Origin: Xylophilus ampelinus
GTDB lineage: Bacteria > Pseudomonadota > Gammaproteobacteria > Burkholderiales > Burkholderiaceae_C
Length of the DNA stretch: 64,000 nt
Reading direction: 5' to 3'
NCBI RefSeq assembly: GCF_901875635.1
Contig: NZ_CABFMN010000161.1
Location: 1-64,000 of the forward strand
Made by a program: the position numbers and the translations under genes. The notes under the pieces are model-generated. The model was not told the origin of the DNA and did not search any database. It saw nothing but the letters and a program-made list of their open reading frames with translations. Positions 51,560 to 64,000 of the stretch are shown here, piece by piece. How positions within the stretch are numbered: position 1 is the stretch's first letter; each line of letters starts with the position of its first letter.

Positions 51560-54085
51560 TCAGGCCGGCGTGGCTTCGCCGACGGCGCGCTCCTCGGCGC
51601 GGGCGGGCCGGATCTGCCCGCGTTCGTTGACGAACACGATGTGCTCGTCCGGCTTGTCGCTGTTGACGAAGCTGCGGAAGCGCTGGCGCACCTCGGGCGT
51701 GGTCACGGCGGTCTTCCATTCGCACTGGTAGGTGTCGACCACGTGCTGCATCTGCGCCTCCAGCTCGGCGCCCAGGCCCAGGCTGTCGCCGATCAGCACG
51801 TCCTTGAGGTAGTCCAGCCCGCCTTCGAGCGATTCGCGCCAGGTGCTGGTGCGCTGCAGCCGGTCGGCGGTGCGCACGTAGAACATCAGGAAGCGGTCGA
51901 TCAGGCGGATCAGCTCCAACTTGGACAGGTCCGACGCGATGAGCTCGGCGTGGCGCGGCTTCATGCCGCCGTTGCCACACACGTAGAGGTTCCAGCCCTT
52001 GTCGGTGGCGATGATGCCCACGTCCTTGCCCTGCGCCTCGGCGCATTCGCGGGTGCAGCCCGAAACGCCGAACTTGATCTTGTGCGGCGCGCGCAGGCCC
52101 TTGTAGCGGTTCTCCAGTTCGACCGCGAGGCCCACGGAGTCGTCCACGCCGTAGCGGCACCAGGTGCTGCCCACGCAGCTCTTCACCGTGCGCAGCGACT
52201 TGCCGTAGGCATGGCCCGATTCGAAGCCGGCGGCGATGAGCTCTTCCCAGATCAGCGGGAGCTGCTCCAGCCGCGCGCCGAACATGTCGACCCGCGCGCC
52301 GCCCGTCACCTTGGTGTAGAGGCCGTACTTCTTGGCCACCGTGCCCACGGCGATGAGGCCGTCGGGCGTGACCTCGCCGCCGGGCATGCGCGGCACCACC
52401 GAGTAGGTGCCGTCCTTCTGGATGTTGCCCAGGAAGTAGTCGTTGCTGTCCTGCAGCTTGGCGAGCTGCGGCTTGAGCACGAAGTCGTTCCAGCACGAAG
52501 CGAGCACGCTCGCCGCCGCCGGCTTGCAGATGTCGCAGCCCAGGCCCTGGCCGTGCTTCGCGAGCAGTTCGTCGAAGGTCCGGATCTGGCCCACGCGCAC
52601 CAGGTGGTACAGCTCCTGGCGCGAGTAGGCGAAGTGCTCGCACAGGTGGTTGTTGACGGCCATGCCGCGGCGTGCCATCTCGAACTTCATCACCTGCGTG
52701 ACCAGCGGGACGCAGCCGCCGCAGGTGGCGCCGGCCTTCGTGCACGCCTTGAGCTCGGCCACGGTGCAGGCGCCCTCGCCGACGGCGGCGCAGATCTGGC
52801 CCTTGCTCACGCTGTTGCACGAGCAGATCTGCGCGCTGTCGGGCAGGGCCTCCACGCCCAGGCCCGGCTTGGCCTTGCCGTCGCTGGACGGCAGGATGAG
52901 GAACTCCGGGTCGTCGGGCAGGGCGATGCCGTTGAGCGCCATCTGCAGCAGCGTGCCGTACTCGTCGGCATTGCCCACCAGCACGGCGCCGAGCAGTTGC
53001 TTGCCGTCCTCGCTGACGACGATCTTCTTGTAGACCTGCTTGCGCTCGTCGATGTACTGGAAGGCGCGCGAATGCGGCGTCTTGCCGTGGGCGTCGCCGA
53101 TGCTGGCCACGTCCACCCCCATCAGCTTGAGCTTGGTGCTCATGTCGGCGCCGGTGAAGGCCGCGTCGGCCTCGCCGGCGATGTGGCGTGCCGCCACGCG
53201 CGCCATGTCGTAGCCCGGCGCGACCAGGCCGAAGACCTGCTCGTTCCACGCCGCGCATTCGCCGATCGCGTACACGTCGGGGTCGCTGGTGCGGCAATGG
53301 CTGTCGATGGCGATGCCGCCGCGCGGGCCGATGGCCAGCTGGCTCTGGCGGCCCAGCGCGTCCTGCGGGCGGATGCCGGCCGAGAACACGATCATGTCGG
53401 TCTCCAGCCAGGTGCCGTCGGCGAACACCATGCGGTGGCGCGCCGTGGCGCCGTCGGTGATCTCGACTGTGTTGCGGCTGGTGTGCACCTGCACGCCGAG
53501 CTGCTCGATCTTGCTGCGCAGGGTGCGGCCGCCGCCCTCGTCGACCTGCACGGCCATCAGGCGCGGCGCGAACTCGACGACGTGGGTTTCCAGGCCCAGG
53601 TCGCGCAGCGCCTTGGCGCATTCCAGGCCCAGCAGGCCGCCGCCGACCACCACGCCGGTCTTGCTGCGCGCGCCGCATTCCTGCATGGCTTCCAGGTCTT
53701 CGATCGTGCGGTAGACGAAGCAGTTGGGGCGATCGCGGCCCGGCACGGCGGGCACGAAGGGCACCGAGCCCGTGGCCAGCACCAGCTTGTCGTAGGGCAG
53801 CACCTCGCCGTCGGCGGTGGTGACGGTGTTGTTGCGCCGCTCGATGGAAACGGCGCGCGCCGCCAGGCGCAGCGAGAAGCCGCTGGCTTCGAAGAAGCCG
53901 GGCTCGACCAGCGACAGGTCCTGCGCGCTCTTGCCGGCGAAGAATTCGGACAGGTGCACGCGGTCGTAGGCGGGCCGCGGCTCTTCGCACAGCACCGTGA
54001 CTTCCGCGCCGGGCAGGCCCATGGCGTGCAACTGCTCCAGGAACTTGTGGCCCACCATGCCGTGGCCGATGACAACGATCTTCAT
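51560..54085 (-). CDS. nirB: assimilatory nitrite reductase large subunit
   Basis: Reduces nitrite to ammonium with NAD(P)H in the cytoplasm. The 841-residue protein has an N-terminal FAD/NAD pyridine-nucleotide disulfide-reductase domain (GHGMVGHKFLEQL, VVVGGGLLGLECA), BFD-like [2Fe-2S] cysteines at about 420-460 (CSCNSVSKGQIC ... CGGC) and a sulfite/nitrite reductase domain with siroheme/4Fe-4S cysteines near 635-642 (GSTWCRYG) and 677-682 (SGCTRECAEA). The ATG at 54085 is preceded by AGGAGAT. First gene of nirB-nirD-nirC-kinase. Confidence 0.96.
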   Translation of the reverse strand: MKIVVIGHGMVGHKFLEQLHAMGLPGAEVTVLCEEPRPAYDRVHLSEFFAGKSAQDLSLVEPGFFEASGFSLRLAARAVSIERRNNTVTTADGEVLPYDKLVLATGSVPFVPAVPGRDRPNCFVYRTIEDLEAMQECGARSKTGVVVGGGLLGLECAKALRDLGLETHVVEFAPRLMAVQVDEGGGRTLRSKIEQLGVQVHTSRNTVEITDGATARHRMVFADGTWLETDMIVFSAGIRPQDALGRQSQLAIGPRGGIAIDSHCRTSDPDVYAIGECAAWNEQVFGLVAPGYDMARVAARHIAGEADAAFTGADMSTKLKLMGVDVASIGDAHGKTPHSRAFQYIDERKQVYKKIVVSEDGKQLLGAVLVGNADEYGTLLQMALNGIALPDDPEFLILPSSDGKAKPGLGVEALPDSAQICSCNSVSKGQICAAVGEGACTVAELKACTKAGATCGGCVPLVTQVMKFEMARRGMAVNNHLCEHFAYSRQELYHLVRVGQIRTFDELLAKHGQGLGCDICKPAAASVLASCWNDFVLKPQLAKLQDSNDYFLGNIQKDGTYSVVPRMPGGEVTPDGLIAVGTVAKKYGLYTKVTGGARVDMFGARLEQLPLIWEELIAAGFESGHAYGKSLRTVKSCVGSTWCRYGVDDSVGLAVELENRYKGLRAPHKIKFGVSGCTRECAEAQGKDVGIIATDKGWNLYVCGNGGMKPRHAELIASDLSKLELIRLIDRFLMFYVRTADRLQRTSTWRESLEGGLDYLKDVLIGDSLGLGAELEAQMQHVVDTYQCEWKTAVTTPEVRQRFRSFVNSDKPDEHIVFVNERGQIRPARAEERAVGEATPA

Positions 54086-54500
54086 GTGTCGGATCTCCTG
54101 CTCGCATGCGTGGGCCGCCGACGACGACCGGCGCCCAGGTGTGGGCGCTCGGGCGACGGGGTGAGGTGCGGATGCGCACCCCCGCGGCACACGAACGTGA
54201 TTCGTGTTGGAACAACCGGGCTGGCTGCCCTCGACCCTCAGGCCGGGATGGGCGTCAGCTCGCTCGGGGTTCCGCCTTCGTTAGCGGAGGTGCTGAGACA
54301 GGACCGGGGCAACGATGCCCGCGGATCAGCGCACATGGCCACGCAAGTTGCGTGCCCGGCTTTTCGGGGGCTTTGGGGCCTCTTTTGCTGCGATCGGGTG
54401 CACGGCGCGGCTCGGGGAGCCCGGTCGGCGCCCGCCGATGGCGCAGCGGCGGTCCGCCATGGTGCGGCGGCATCGCGGGCTTTTGCGTAAGCTCGGGGCC
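54086..54500. promoter_or_regulatory. 415-bp divergent region with hairpin-rich nirB leader
   Basis: No gene is seen here. On the minus strand, between about 54220 and nirB, three stem-loops follow each other: ACACGAA/TTCGTGT around 54190-54208 with a 5-base loop, GGTGCG/CGCACC near 54165-54180 with loop CATC, and GCGCCCA/TGGGCGC around 54131-54148 with loop CACC. Such a leader may allow antitermination control, as in NasR/NasT systems, but the loops are not the hexaloops those proteins recognise. The part near 54300-54500 (upstream of ybaK) shows no clear element. Confidence 0.45.
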
Positions 54501-55007
54501 ATGTGCGGTTCCGAACTCCATCCCCTGCCCGAGGGCGTCCAGCGCGTCGCCCGCCACCTTGAGGCCAGCGGTCATCCCCATGCGCCGGTCATGCTCGACG
54601 ACGCGGCGCGCACCGCCCAGCAGGCGGCCGATGCGCTGGGCATCGCGGTGGGGCAGATTGCCAAGAGCATCATCTTCCGCCGCAAGGCCGACGAGGTCGC
54701 CGTGCTGGTCGTCACCTCGGGCGACCGGCGGGTGGACGAGAAGAAGGTCGACGCGCTGGTCGGCAAGACCGGCCGTGCCGACGCCGACTTCGTCAAGGCC
54801 CGTACCGGCTTCTCGATCGGCGGCGTGTCGCCGGTGGCGCATGCGACGCCGCCGGTGGTGCTGATCGACCGCGAGTTGTTCCGCTTCGACGAGATCTGGG
54901 CCGCGGCCGGCCACCCGCACGCGGTGTTCAAGCTGCGCCCCGCCGACCTGGAGGCGCTCACGGGTGGCGCGCCCGTCGCCGACGTGGTGCAGCCGCCGGC
55001 GGCTTGA
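54501..55007 (+). CDS. YbaK/EbsC-family aminoacyl-tRNA deacylase
   Basis: A 168-residue editing-domain protein (YbaK/ProX superfamily) that hydrolyses mischarged aminoacyl-tRNAs, typically Cys- or Ala-tRNA-Pro. The family pattern is visible in GQIAKSIIFRRKADEVAVLV (partial), LVVTSGDRRVDEKKV, and FSIGGVSPVAH. The ATG at 54501 was chosen because the upstream in-frame codons are Arg-rich and not conserved-looking. Divergent from nirB; the next gene starts four bases after its stop. Confidence 0.88.
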   Translation: MCGSELHPLPEGVQRVARHLEASGHPHAPVMLDDAARTAQQAADALGIAVGQIAKSIIFRRKADEVAVLVVTSGDRRVDEKKVDALVGKTGRADADFVKARTGFSIGGVSPVAHATPPVVLIDRELFRFDEIWAAAGHPHAVFKLRPADLEALTGGAPVADVVQPPAA

Positions 55008-55008
55008 T

Positions 55009-55054
55009 GCTATGAATTCGATAGCTGCTCGCGCAGAGCTGGTGCGCGCTGCGG
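55009..55054 (-). repeat. 46-bp dispersed repeat, copy B5, supplying a start codon
   Basis: Reverse complement of the 46-bp family, running GCTATGAATTCGATAGCTGC to GCGCTGCGG on the plus strand. It begins at the base after the ybaK stop region and includes the ATG (55012) and first 14 codons of the DUF1289 gene. Confidence 0.8.
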
Positions 55055-55251
55055 TCGAAAAAGGCCTCGAACCCGTGCCTTCGCCCTGCACATCGGTGTG
55101 CCGCATGGACGCGTCCACCGGCTGGTGCCTGGGCTGCTGGCGCACGCTGGACGAGATCGCGCACTGGAGCACCATGGACGACCCGCAGCGCCTCGCGGTG
55201 TGGGCGCGACTCGAGCAACGCATCCACGACACGGAGACACACGCCCCATGA
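55012..55251 (+). CDS. DUF1289 small cysteine-rich protein
   Basis: A 79-residue DUF1289 protein with the conserved core SPCTSVCRMDASTGWCLGCW and RTLDEIAHW, four cysteines likely to bind a metal. The function is unknown. The ATG at 55012 and residues 1-14 (MNSIAARAELVRAA) come from a 46-bp dispersed repeat. A start inside the domain would lose the first cysteines, so the true start must be upstream of residue 20, either this ATG or a GTG at about residue 11. The stop overlaps the next gene (ATGA). Confidence 0.8.
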   Translation: MNSIAARAELVRAAVEKGLEPVPSPCTSVCRMDASTGWCLGCWRTLDEIAHWSTMDDPQRLAVWARLEQRIHDTETHAP

Positions 55252-55889
55252 AGCACATCGACTTCTACCTGGATTTCATCTCGCCCTATGCGTACCTCGC
55301 CTTCGAGCACATGCCGCAGGCGCTGGAGGGGCTGAGCTACAGCGTGGCCTACAAGCCGATTCTCCTGGGCGCGCTGCTGAAGCACCACGGCCAGCTCGGC
55401 CCGGCCGAGATCCCGGCCAAGCGCACCTGGACCTACCAGCACGTGCTGTGGCTGGGCCATGCGCACGGCATCCCGATCGAGATGCCGGCCACCCACCCCT
55501 ACAACCCGCTGCCGCACCTGCGCCTGGCCCTGGCCACCACAGAGGATGGCGAGATCAACCGCTACGTGGCCGAAACCATCCTGCACGAGGTCTGGCGCGG
55601 CGGTACAGAGGCGGGCGACCCGGTGCGCTTCGAGGCGCTGGCGCAGTGCCTGCCGCTGGTGCGCGAGCTGAGCGGCGACGCGGTCAAGGCCCAGCTGCGC
55701 GCCGGCACCGACGCGGCCGTAACGGCCGGCGTCTTCGGCACGCCGAGCTACGTCGTCGACGGCCGCCTGTTCTGGGGCTTCGACGGGCTGGCGATGCTGC
55801 GGGCGTACCTGGCGGGCGACACGTGGTTCGACAGCCCCGCGTACCTGCAGGCCGACCAGCGGCCGGGGATGACGCGCCCGCGCCCCTGA
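55248..55889 (+). CDS. 2-hydroxychromene-2-carboxylate isomerase family protein (DsbA-like fold)
   Basis: A 213-residue member of the glutathione S-transferase kappa/HCCA isomerase family. The pattern FYLDFISPYAYLAFEHMP at the N terminus has the isomerase-type serine in place of the DsbA CxxC, and the C-terminal FGTPSYVVDGRLFWGFDGL fits the family. Classical members isomerise hydroxychromene carboxylates in naphthalene breakdown; here no such pathway is nearby, so the substrate is unknown. Overlaps DUF1289 by four bases. Confidence 0.85.
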   Translation: MKHIDFYLDFISPYAYLAFEHMPQALEGLSYSVAYKPILLGALLKHHGQLGPAEIPAKRTWTYQHVLWLGHAHGIPIEMPATHPYNPLPHLRLALATTEDGEINRYVAETILHEVWRGGTEAGDPVRFEALAQCLPLVRELSGDAVKAQLRAGTDAAVTAGVFGTPSYVVDGRLFWGFDGLAMLRAYLAGDTWFDSPAYLQADQRPGMTRPRP

Positions 55890-56143
55890 GCGCGCCGCGC
55901 CGGCGCGGCGTGCTGCGGCTTTCCTGACAGATCCGCCTCGCCCGGGCGCGCCTGCGCGCCGCGCTCTACGGGTCATCCCTGAGCCTGCATCGGGAGGTTT
56001 CTGCATCCTGAAAACGGGCGATGGGGTTAGCCCCTAAATCGACAGCGAGCCGTCAGTTTGGCGAAAGCCTGTGGTCAGTCGCTCCTCCAAGAATCCCGCA
56101 CGGCCCGAAAAGGGCCGGCCAATCAATTCACGAGGAGACAGCA

Positions 56144-57838
<1,695 letters not shown>

Positions 57839-57840
57839 TA

Positions 57841-58097
57841 GCAACCCCCAAGCCGCCTCGCGGCTCCCCCTTCTGCTTCGCGAAGGGGGCTGAGCCCGTA
57901 CTCGAAAGGTCCGGTGGACCTTTCGAGACTGGCGAAGGGCGAGGCCACTGGCCTCGCGCGGGCTGCAAGACCTCCCCAGAGGCCTGGCAACGCCAGTTCC
58001 TCGGGTGCCCTGAGCGCTTCGCTGCGCTCGCCAAGCCGGGCCAGGCCCGGCTTGATGTTTTCAGGCTACCGTTTCCCTCACGCAAAGGATTGCTCCC
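57841..58097. repeat. hairpin-rich intergenic region after the MFS gene
   Basis: Contains several short perfect palindromes in series: CCGCCTCGCGGC, CCCCCTTCTGCTTCGCGAAGGGGG, GAAAGGTCCGGTGGACCTTTC and AGCCGGGCCAGGCCCGGCTT. Comparable mosaic sequence is common in Comamonadaceae intergenic regions. I see no gene in its 257 bases; it may end MFS transcription and provide the leader of the small membrane protein. Confidence 0.6.
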
Positions 58098-58247
58098 ATG
58101 TGGAAGATCGCCATCGGCTTCGCCGTGTTCGCCGCCATCGCGCTGTTCGTCATCCTCAAGGCCGGCGACAAGGTCGACATGAGCGGCGAGAAGCACGGCG
58201 GCGACGTGCACGCGCCAGCGGCGCCTGCGACCGGCACGGGCAAGTAG
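58098..58247 (+). CDS. small single-helix membrane protein, 49 residues
   Basis: A short gene (MWKIAIGFAVFAAIALFVIL, then KAGDKVDMSGEKHGGDVHA and an Ala/Pro/Thr tail). It has one N-terminal membrane helix (about residues 4-20) and a short hydrophilic C-terminal part. Support is a reasonable upstream context, the intact ORF from ATG 58098 to TAG, and its position between the MFS gene and the substrate-binding protein. Similar small proteins follow MHS transporters in relatives, which suggests an accessory role (from memory, not verified). Confidence 0.65.
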   Translation: MWKIAIGFAVFAAIALFVILKAGDKVDMSGEKHGGDVHAPAAPATGTGK

Positions 58248-58275
58248 TCAGTGGGGCCAGGCCGGCCGCGGCGCG

Positions 58276-59391
58276 TCAGCGCTTGAAGCGGCCTTCGCTG
58301 ATGATCGACAGGTCTGCGAAGTCGATGCCCGAGTGGTCCTGCGGCGAGTAGCTCACCTCCAGGCCGCCGACGTCGTAGCCCTTCAGCCCGTCCAGCGCGG
58401 CCAGCACCTTGGCCCGCGTGGGCTTCGGCCCCGCGCGGCGCAGCGCCTCCACCAGCACCTTGGCCGACGCGAAGCCCTCGAGCGCGGCGGGCGAGAGCTC
58501 CGCCTGGCCCTTGGCCTTGGCGAGCGTGGTGGCCTCCTTCACCATCGGCTGGCCCATGGCGCGTTCGCTGGGGAAGACCTGCGTCACGATCACGCCGCGG
58601 CTGGCGTCGCCCAGCTGCTTGATGAAGCCGGAAGATGCGTTGTTCGACAGCGTGACCACCTGCGCCGCCGAACCGGCCGCACGCAGCGCCTTCACGCCCT
58701 CGACCACGGCGGTGCCGGAGCCGATCCACAGCACGGCCTGCGCGTTGGACTGGGCGATCTTCGGCACGATGGCGGCGTAGTCGGGCTTCTCGCGGTCGGC
58801 CTGGATGGTCGCGGCCGGCTGGCCCTTGACCGCCTTGAAGCCGTTCATCGCCCCTTCGAGCGCGTCCTGCCCGAAGGAGTCGGTCACGTAGACCACGGCG
58901 ATGCGGCTCATGCCCACGGTGCTCAGGTGCTGCACGGCCTTCTCGGCCTCGCGCTGGTAGGTGGCGCGCACGTTGAACACGTGCCGCTGCACCGGCTTGT
59001 GCAGCGCCATCGCGCCGGTCGACGGCCCGATCAGCGCCACCCCGTGCTTGTCCAGCAGCGGGACGATGGATTGCGAGTGCGGCGTCCCGCGCGTCATGAA
59101 CAGGGCCACGACCTTGCGGTCCTCGATGAGCACGCGGCCGTTCTCCGCCGCGCGCTTGACGTCGAAGCCGTCGTCCAGCCGCACCATCTCGATCGGCTCG
59201 CCGTGGATGCCGCCCTGTGCATTGGCCGCGTCGATGACCAGCTGCGCGCCGGCGATGGTCTCGTTCACGCTGGCCGCAACGGGGCCGCTCATGCCGGCGG
59301 TCTGTCCGATCAGCACCTGGGCCTGCACGTCGGTCTGGCTGGTCAGGGCGAGGGCAAGGGCGATGGCCGCGAGGCGAAAGGGTCGGCGCAT
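58276..59391 (-). CDS. ABC transporter periplasmic substrate-binding protein, branched-chain amino acid type
   Basis: A 371-residue Type I periplasmic binding protein with a signal peptide (cut after DVQAQ, about residue 25). The fold marks are VLIGQTAGMSGPVAASVNE at the mature start and GGIHGEPIEMVRLDD in the first lobe, typical of LivK-like/Leu-binding receptors. No permease or ATPase genes are adjacent, so it is an orphan receptor and its ligand is unknown. The ATG at 59391 follows GGAGAC; a TAACAAA palindrome lies upstream. Confidence 0.88.
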   Translation of the reverse strand: MRRPFRLAAIALALALTSQTDVQAQVLIGQTAGMSGPVAASVNETIAGAQLVIDAANAQGGIHGEPIEMVRLDDGFDVKRAAENGRVLIEDRKVVALFMTRGTPHSQSIVPLLDKHGVALIGPSTGAMALHKPVQRHVFNVRATYQREAEKAVQHLSTVGMSRIAVVYVTDSFGQDALEGAMNGFKAVKGQPAATIQADREKPDYAAIVPKIAQSNAQAVLWIGSGTAVVEGVKALRAAGSAAQVVTLSNNASSGFIKQLGDASRGVIVTQVFPSERAMGQPMVKEATTLAKAKGQAELSPAALEGFASAKVLVEALRRAGPKPTRAKVLAALDGLKGYDVGGLEVSYSPQDHSGIDFADLSIISEGRFKR

Positions 59392-59433
59392 GGTCGATGT
59401 CTCCAGGTGGGGCCGCCTCTGTCGGTGGAGTTG

Positions 59434-59458
59434 GTAACAAAGAACGCATATTTGTTAC
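59434..59458. promoter_or_regulatory. 25-bp palindrome GTAACAAA-N9-TTTGTTAC
   Basis: Perfect 8-base arms separated by GAACGCATA lie between the divergent substrate-binding protein and uvrA genes, in an AT-rich patch that is unusual here. Probably an operator for the binding-protein gene (43 bases before its ATG) and perhaps part of its promoter. The binding protein is unknown. Confidence 0.7.
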
Positions 59459-59588
59459 TTAAAGTGTCAATTGCGCGATCCGGACAAACCCCTGCGTGGC
59501 GGCGGCGCATCGGCATGCGGGCCGACAGGCGGCCGGATGCTCCTGGAGAATGCTTGCCCCCACCCCTTTCGGCACCCACAAGGCACGC

Positions 59589-64000
<4,412 letters not shown>

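Noticed and set aside
54131..54208. ANTAR (NasR/NasT) target hairpins in the nirB leader
   Set aside because: Stem-loops exist, but their loops have four or five bases and lack the A1/G4 hexaloop pattern, so I do not call the known motif.
51162..54215. A 1017-codon minus-strand frame that would fuse nirD to the nirB region
   Set aside because: Only its last 123 codons (nirD) read as protein; the upstream part is out of frame with nirB and Arg/Pro/Gly-rich.
54260..54345. TPP-riboswitch-like strings (CTCGGGGTTCCGCC, GTGCTGAGAC) upstream of ybaK
   Set aside because: The second conserved half (GAACcTGATcTGG and its CAGCG partner) is missing, and no thiamine gene follows; the true aptamer is at 24866-24955.
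50345..54490. A 1381-codon plus-strand frame across nirC, nirD and nirB
   Set aside because: It is the reverse-complement shadow of the nir operon, with low-complexity composition. The minus-strand genes have all catalytic motifs.
59392..59588. LexA box for uvrA in the divergent region
   Set aside because: No CTGT-N8-ACAG sequence is present there; only the GTAACAAA palindrome is.

Overview
The window looks like chromosomal DNA of a high-GC betaproteobacterium of the family Comamonadaceae, most likely Variovorax or a close relative. This rests on gene content (a scattered leucine catabolic cluster with a MerR-type LiuR, split glyQ/glyS, a double-length UvrA) and on dispersed repeats typical of that family. 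Genus is an inference. I found no rRNA, tRNA, insertion sequence, prophage or CRISPR array. Nearly all sequence is coding; only 54086-54500 exceeds 300 bases without a gene.

Layout. 1-5031: TetR regulator, periplasmic asparaginase, and a minus-strand trio (lipid kinase, metallophosphoesterase, PAP2 phosphatase) with overlapping ends. 5178-10649: glyQ-glyS-gmhB-plsC-ygjP run. 10655-15281: hydroxy-acid oxidase, LysR regulator, SDR, leucine-rich-repeat protein kinase. 15278-16437: metallo-hydrolase and a 20-bp palindrome shared with divergent liuR. 16516-23949: liuR, carbonic anhydrase, thiolase, M20 carboxypeptidase, PPOX protein, acyl-CoA dehydrogenase, amidase. 23962-26954: LuxR-type regulator, TPP riboswitch, thiC. 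27017-32429: protease, YchJ, DUF3047, DedA-rhodanese fusion, HAD phosphatase and small proteins. 32441-48415: AraC regulator and the leucine/isovalerate genes (ivd, acyl-CoA ligase, mccB, liuC, mccA, HMG-CoA lyase) with unrelated passengers. 48516-54085: assimilatory nitrite module (kinase/phosphatase, nitrite channel, nirD, nirB). 54501-59391: YbaK, DUF1289, isomerase, MFS transporter, a 49-residue membrane protein, ABC substrate-binding protein. 59589-end: a tandem UvrA cut by the window edge.

How the genes work together. Leucine-derived isovaleryl-CoA is oxidised by Ivd, carboxylated by MccA/MccB, hydrated by LiuC and cleaved by HMG-CoA lyase to acetyl-CoA and acetoacetate. The acyl-CoA ligase may activate acids, and the thiolase near liuR can close the route to acetyl-CoA. 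LiuR and its palindrome, and perhaps the AraC regulator beside ivd, probably control it. NirC-NirB-NirD import nitrite and reduce it to ammonium, with a phosphatase/kinase protein in the same operon.

The most striking non-gene signal is a set of dispersed repeats: 69 bp (three copies, downstream of stop codons), 46 bp (five gapless copies, three overlapping coding sequence), about 120-bp long palindromes (three copies), and about 84 bp (two copies that both begin exactly at a TGA stop). In addition, both subunits of methylcrotonyl-CoA carboxylase carry in-frame repeat-derived insertions.
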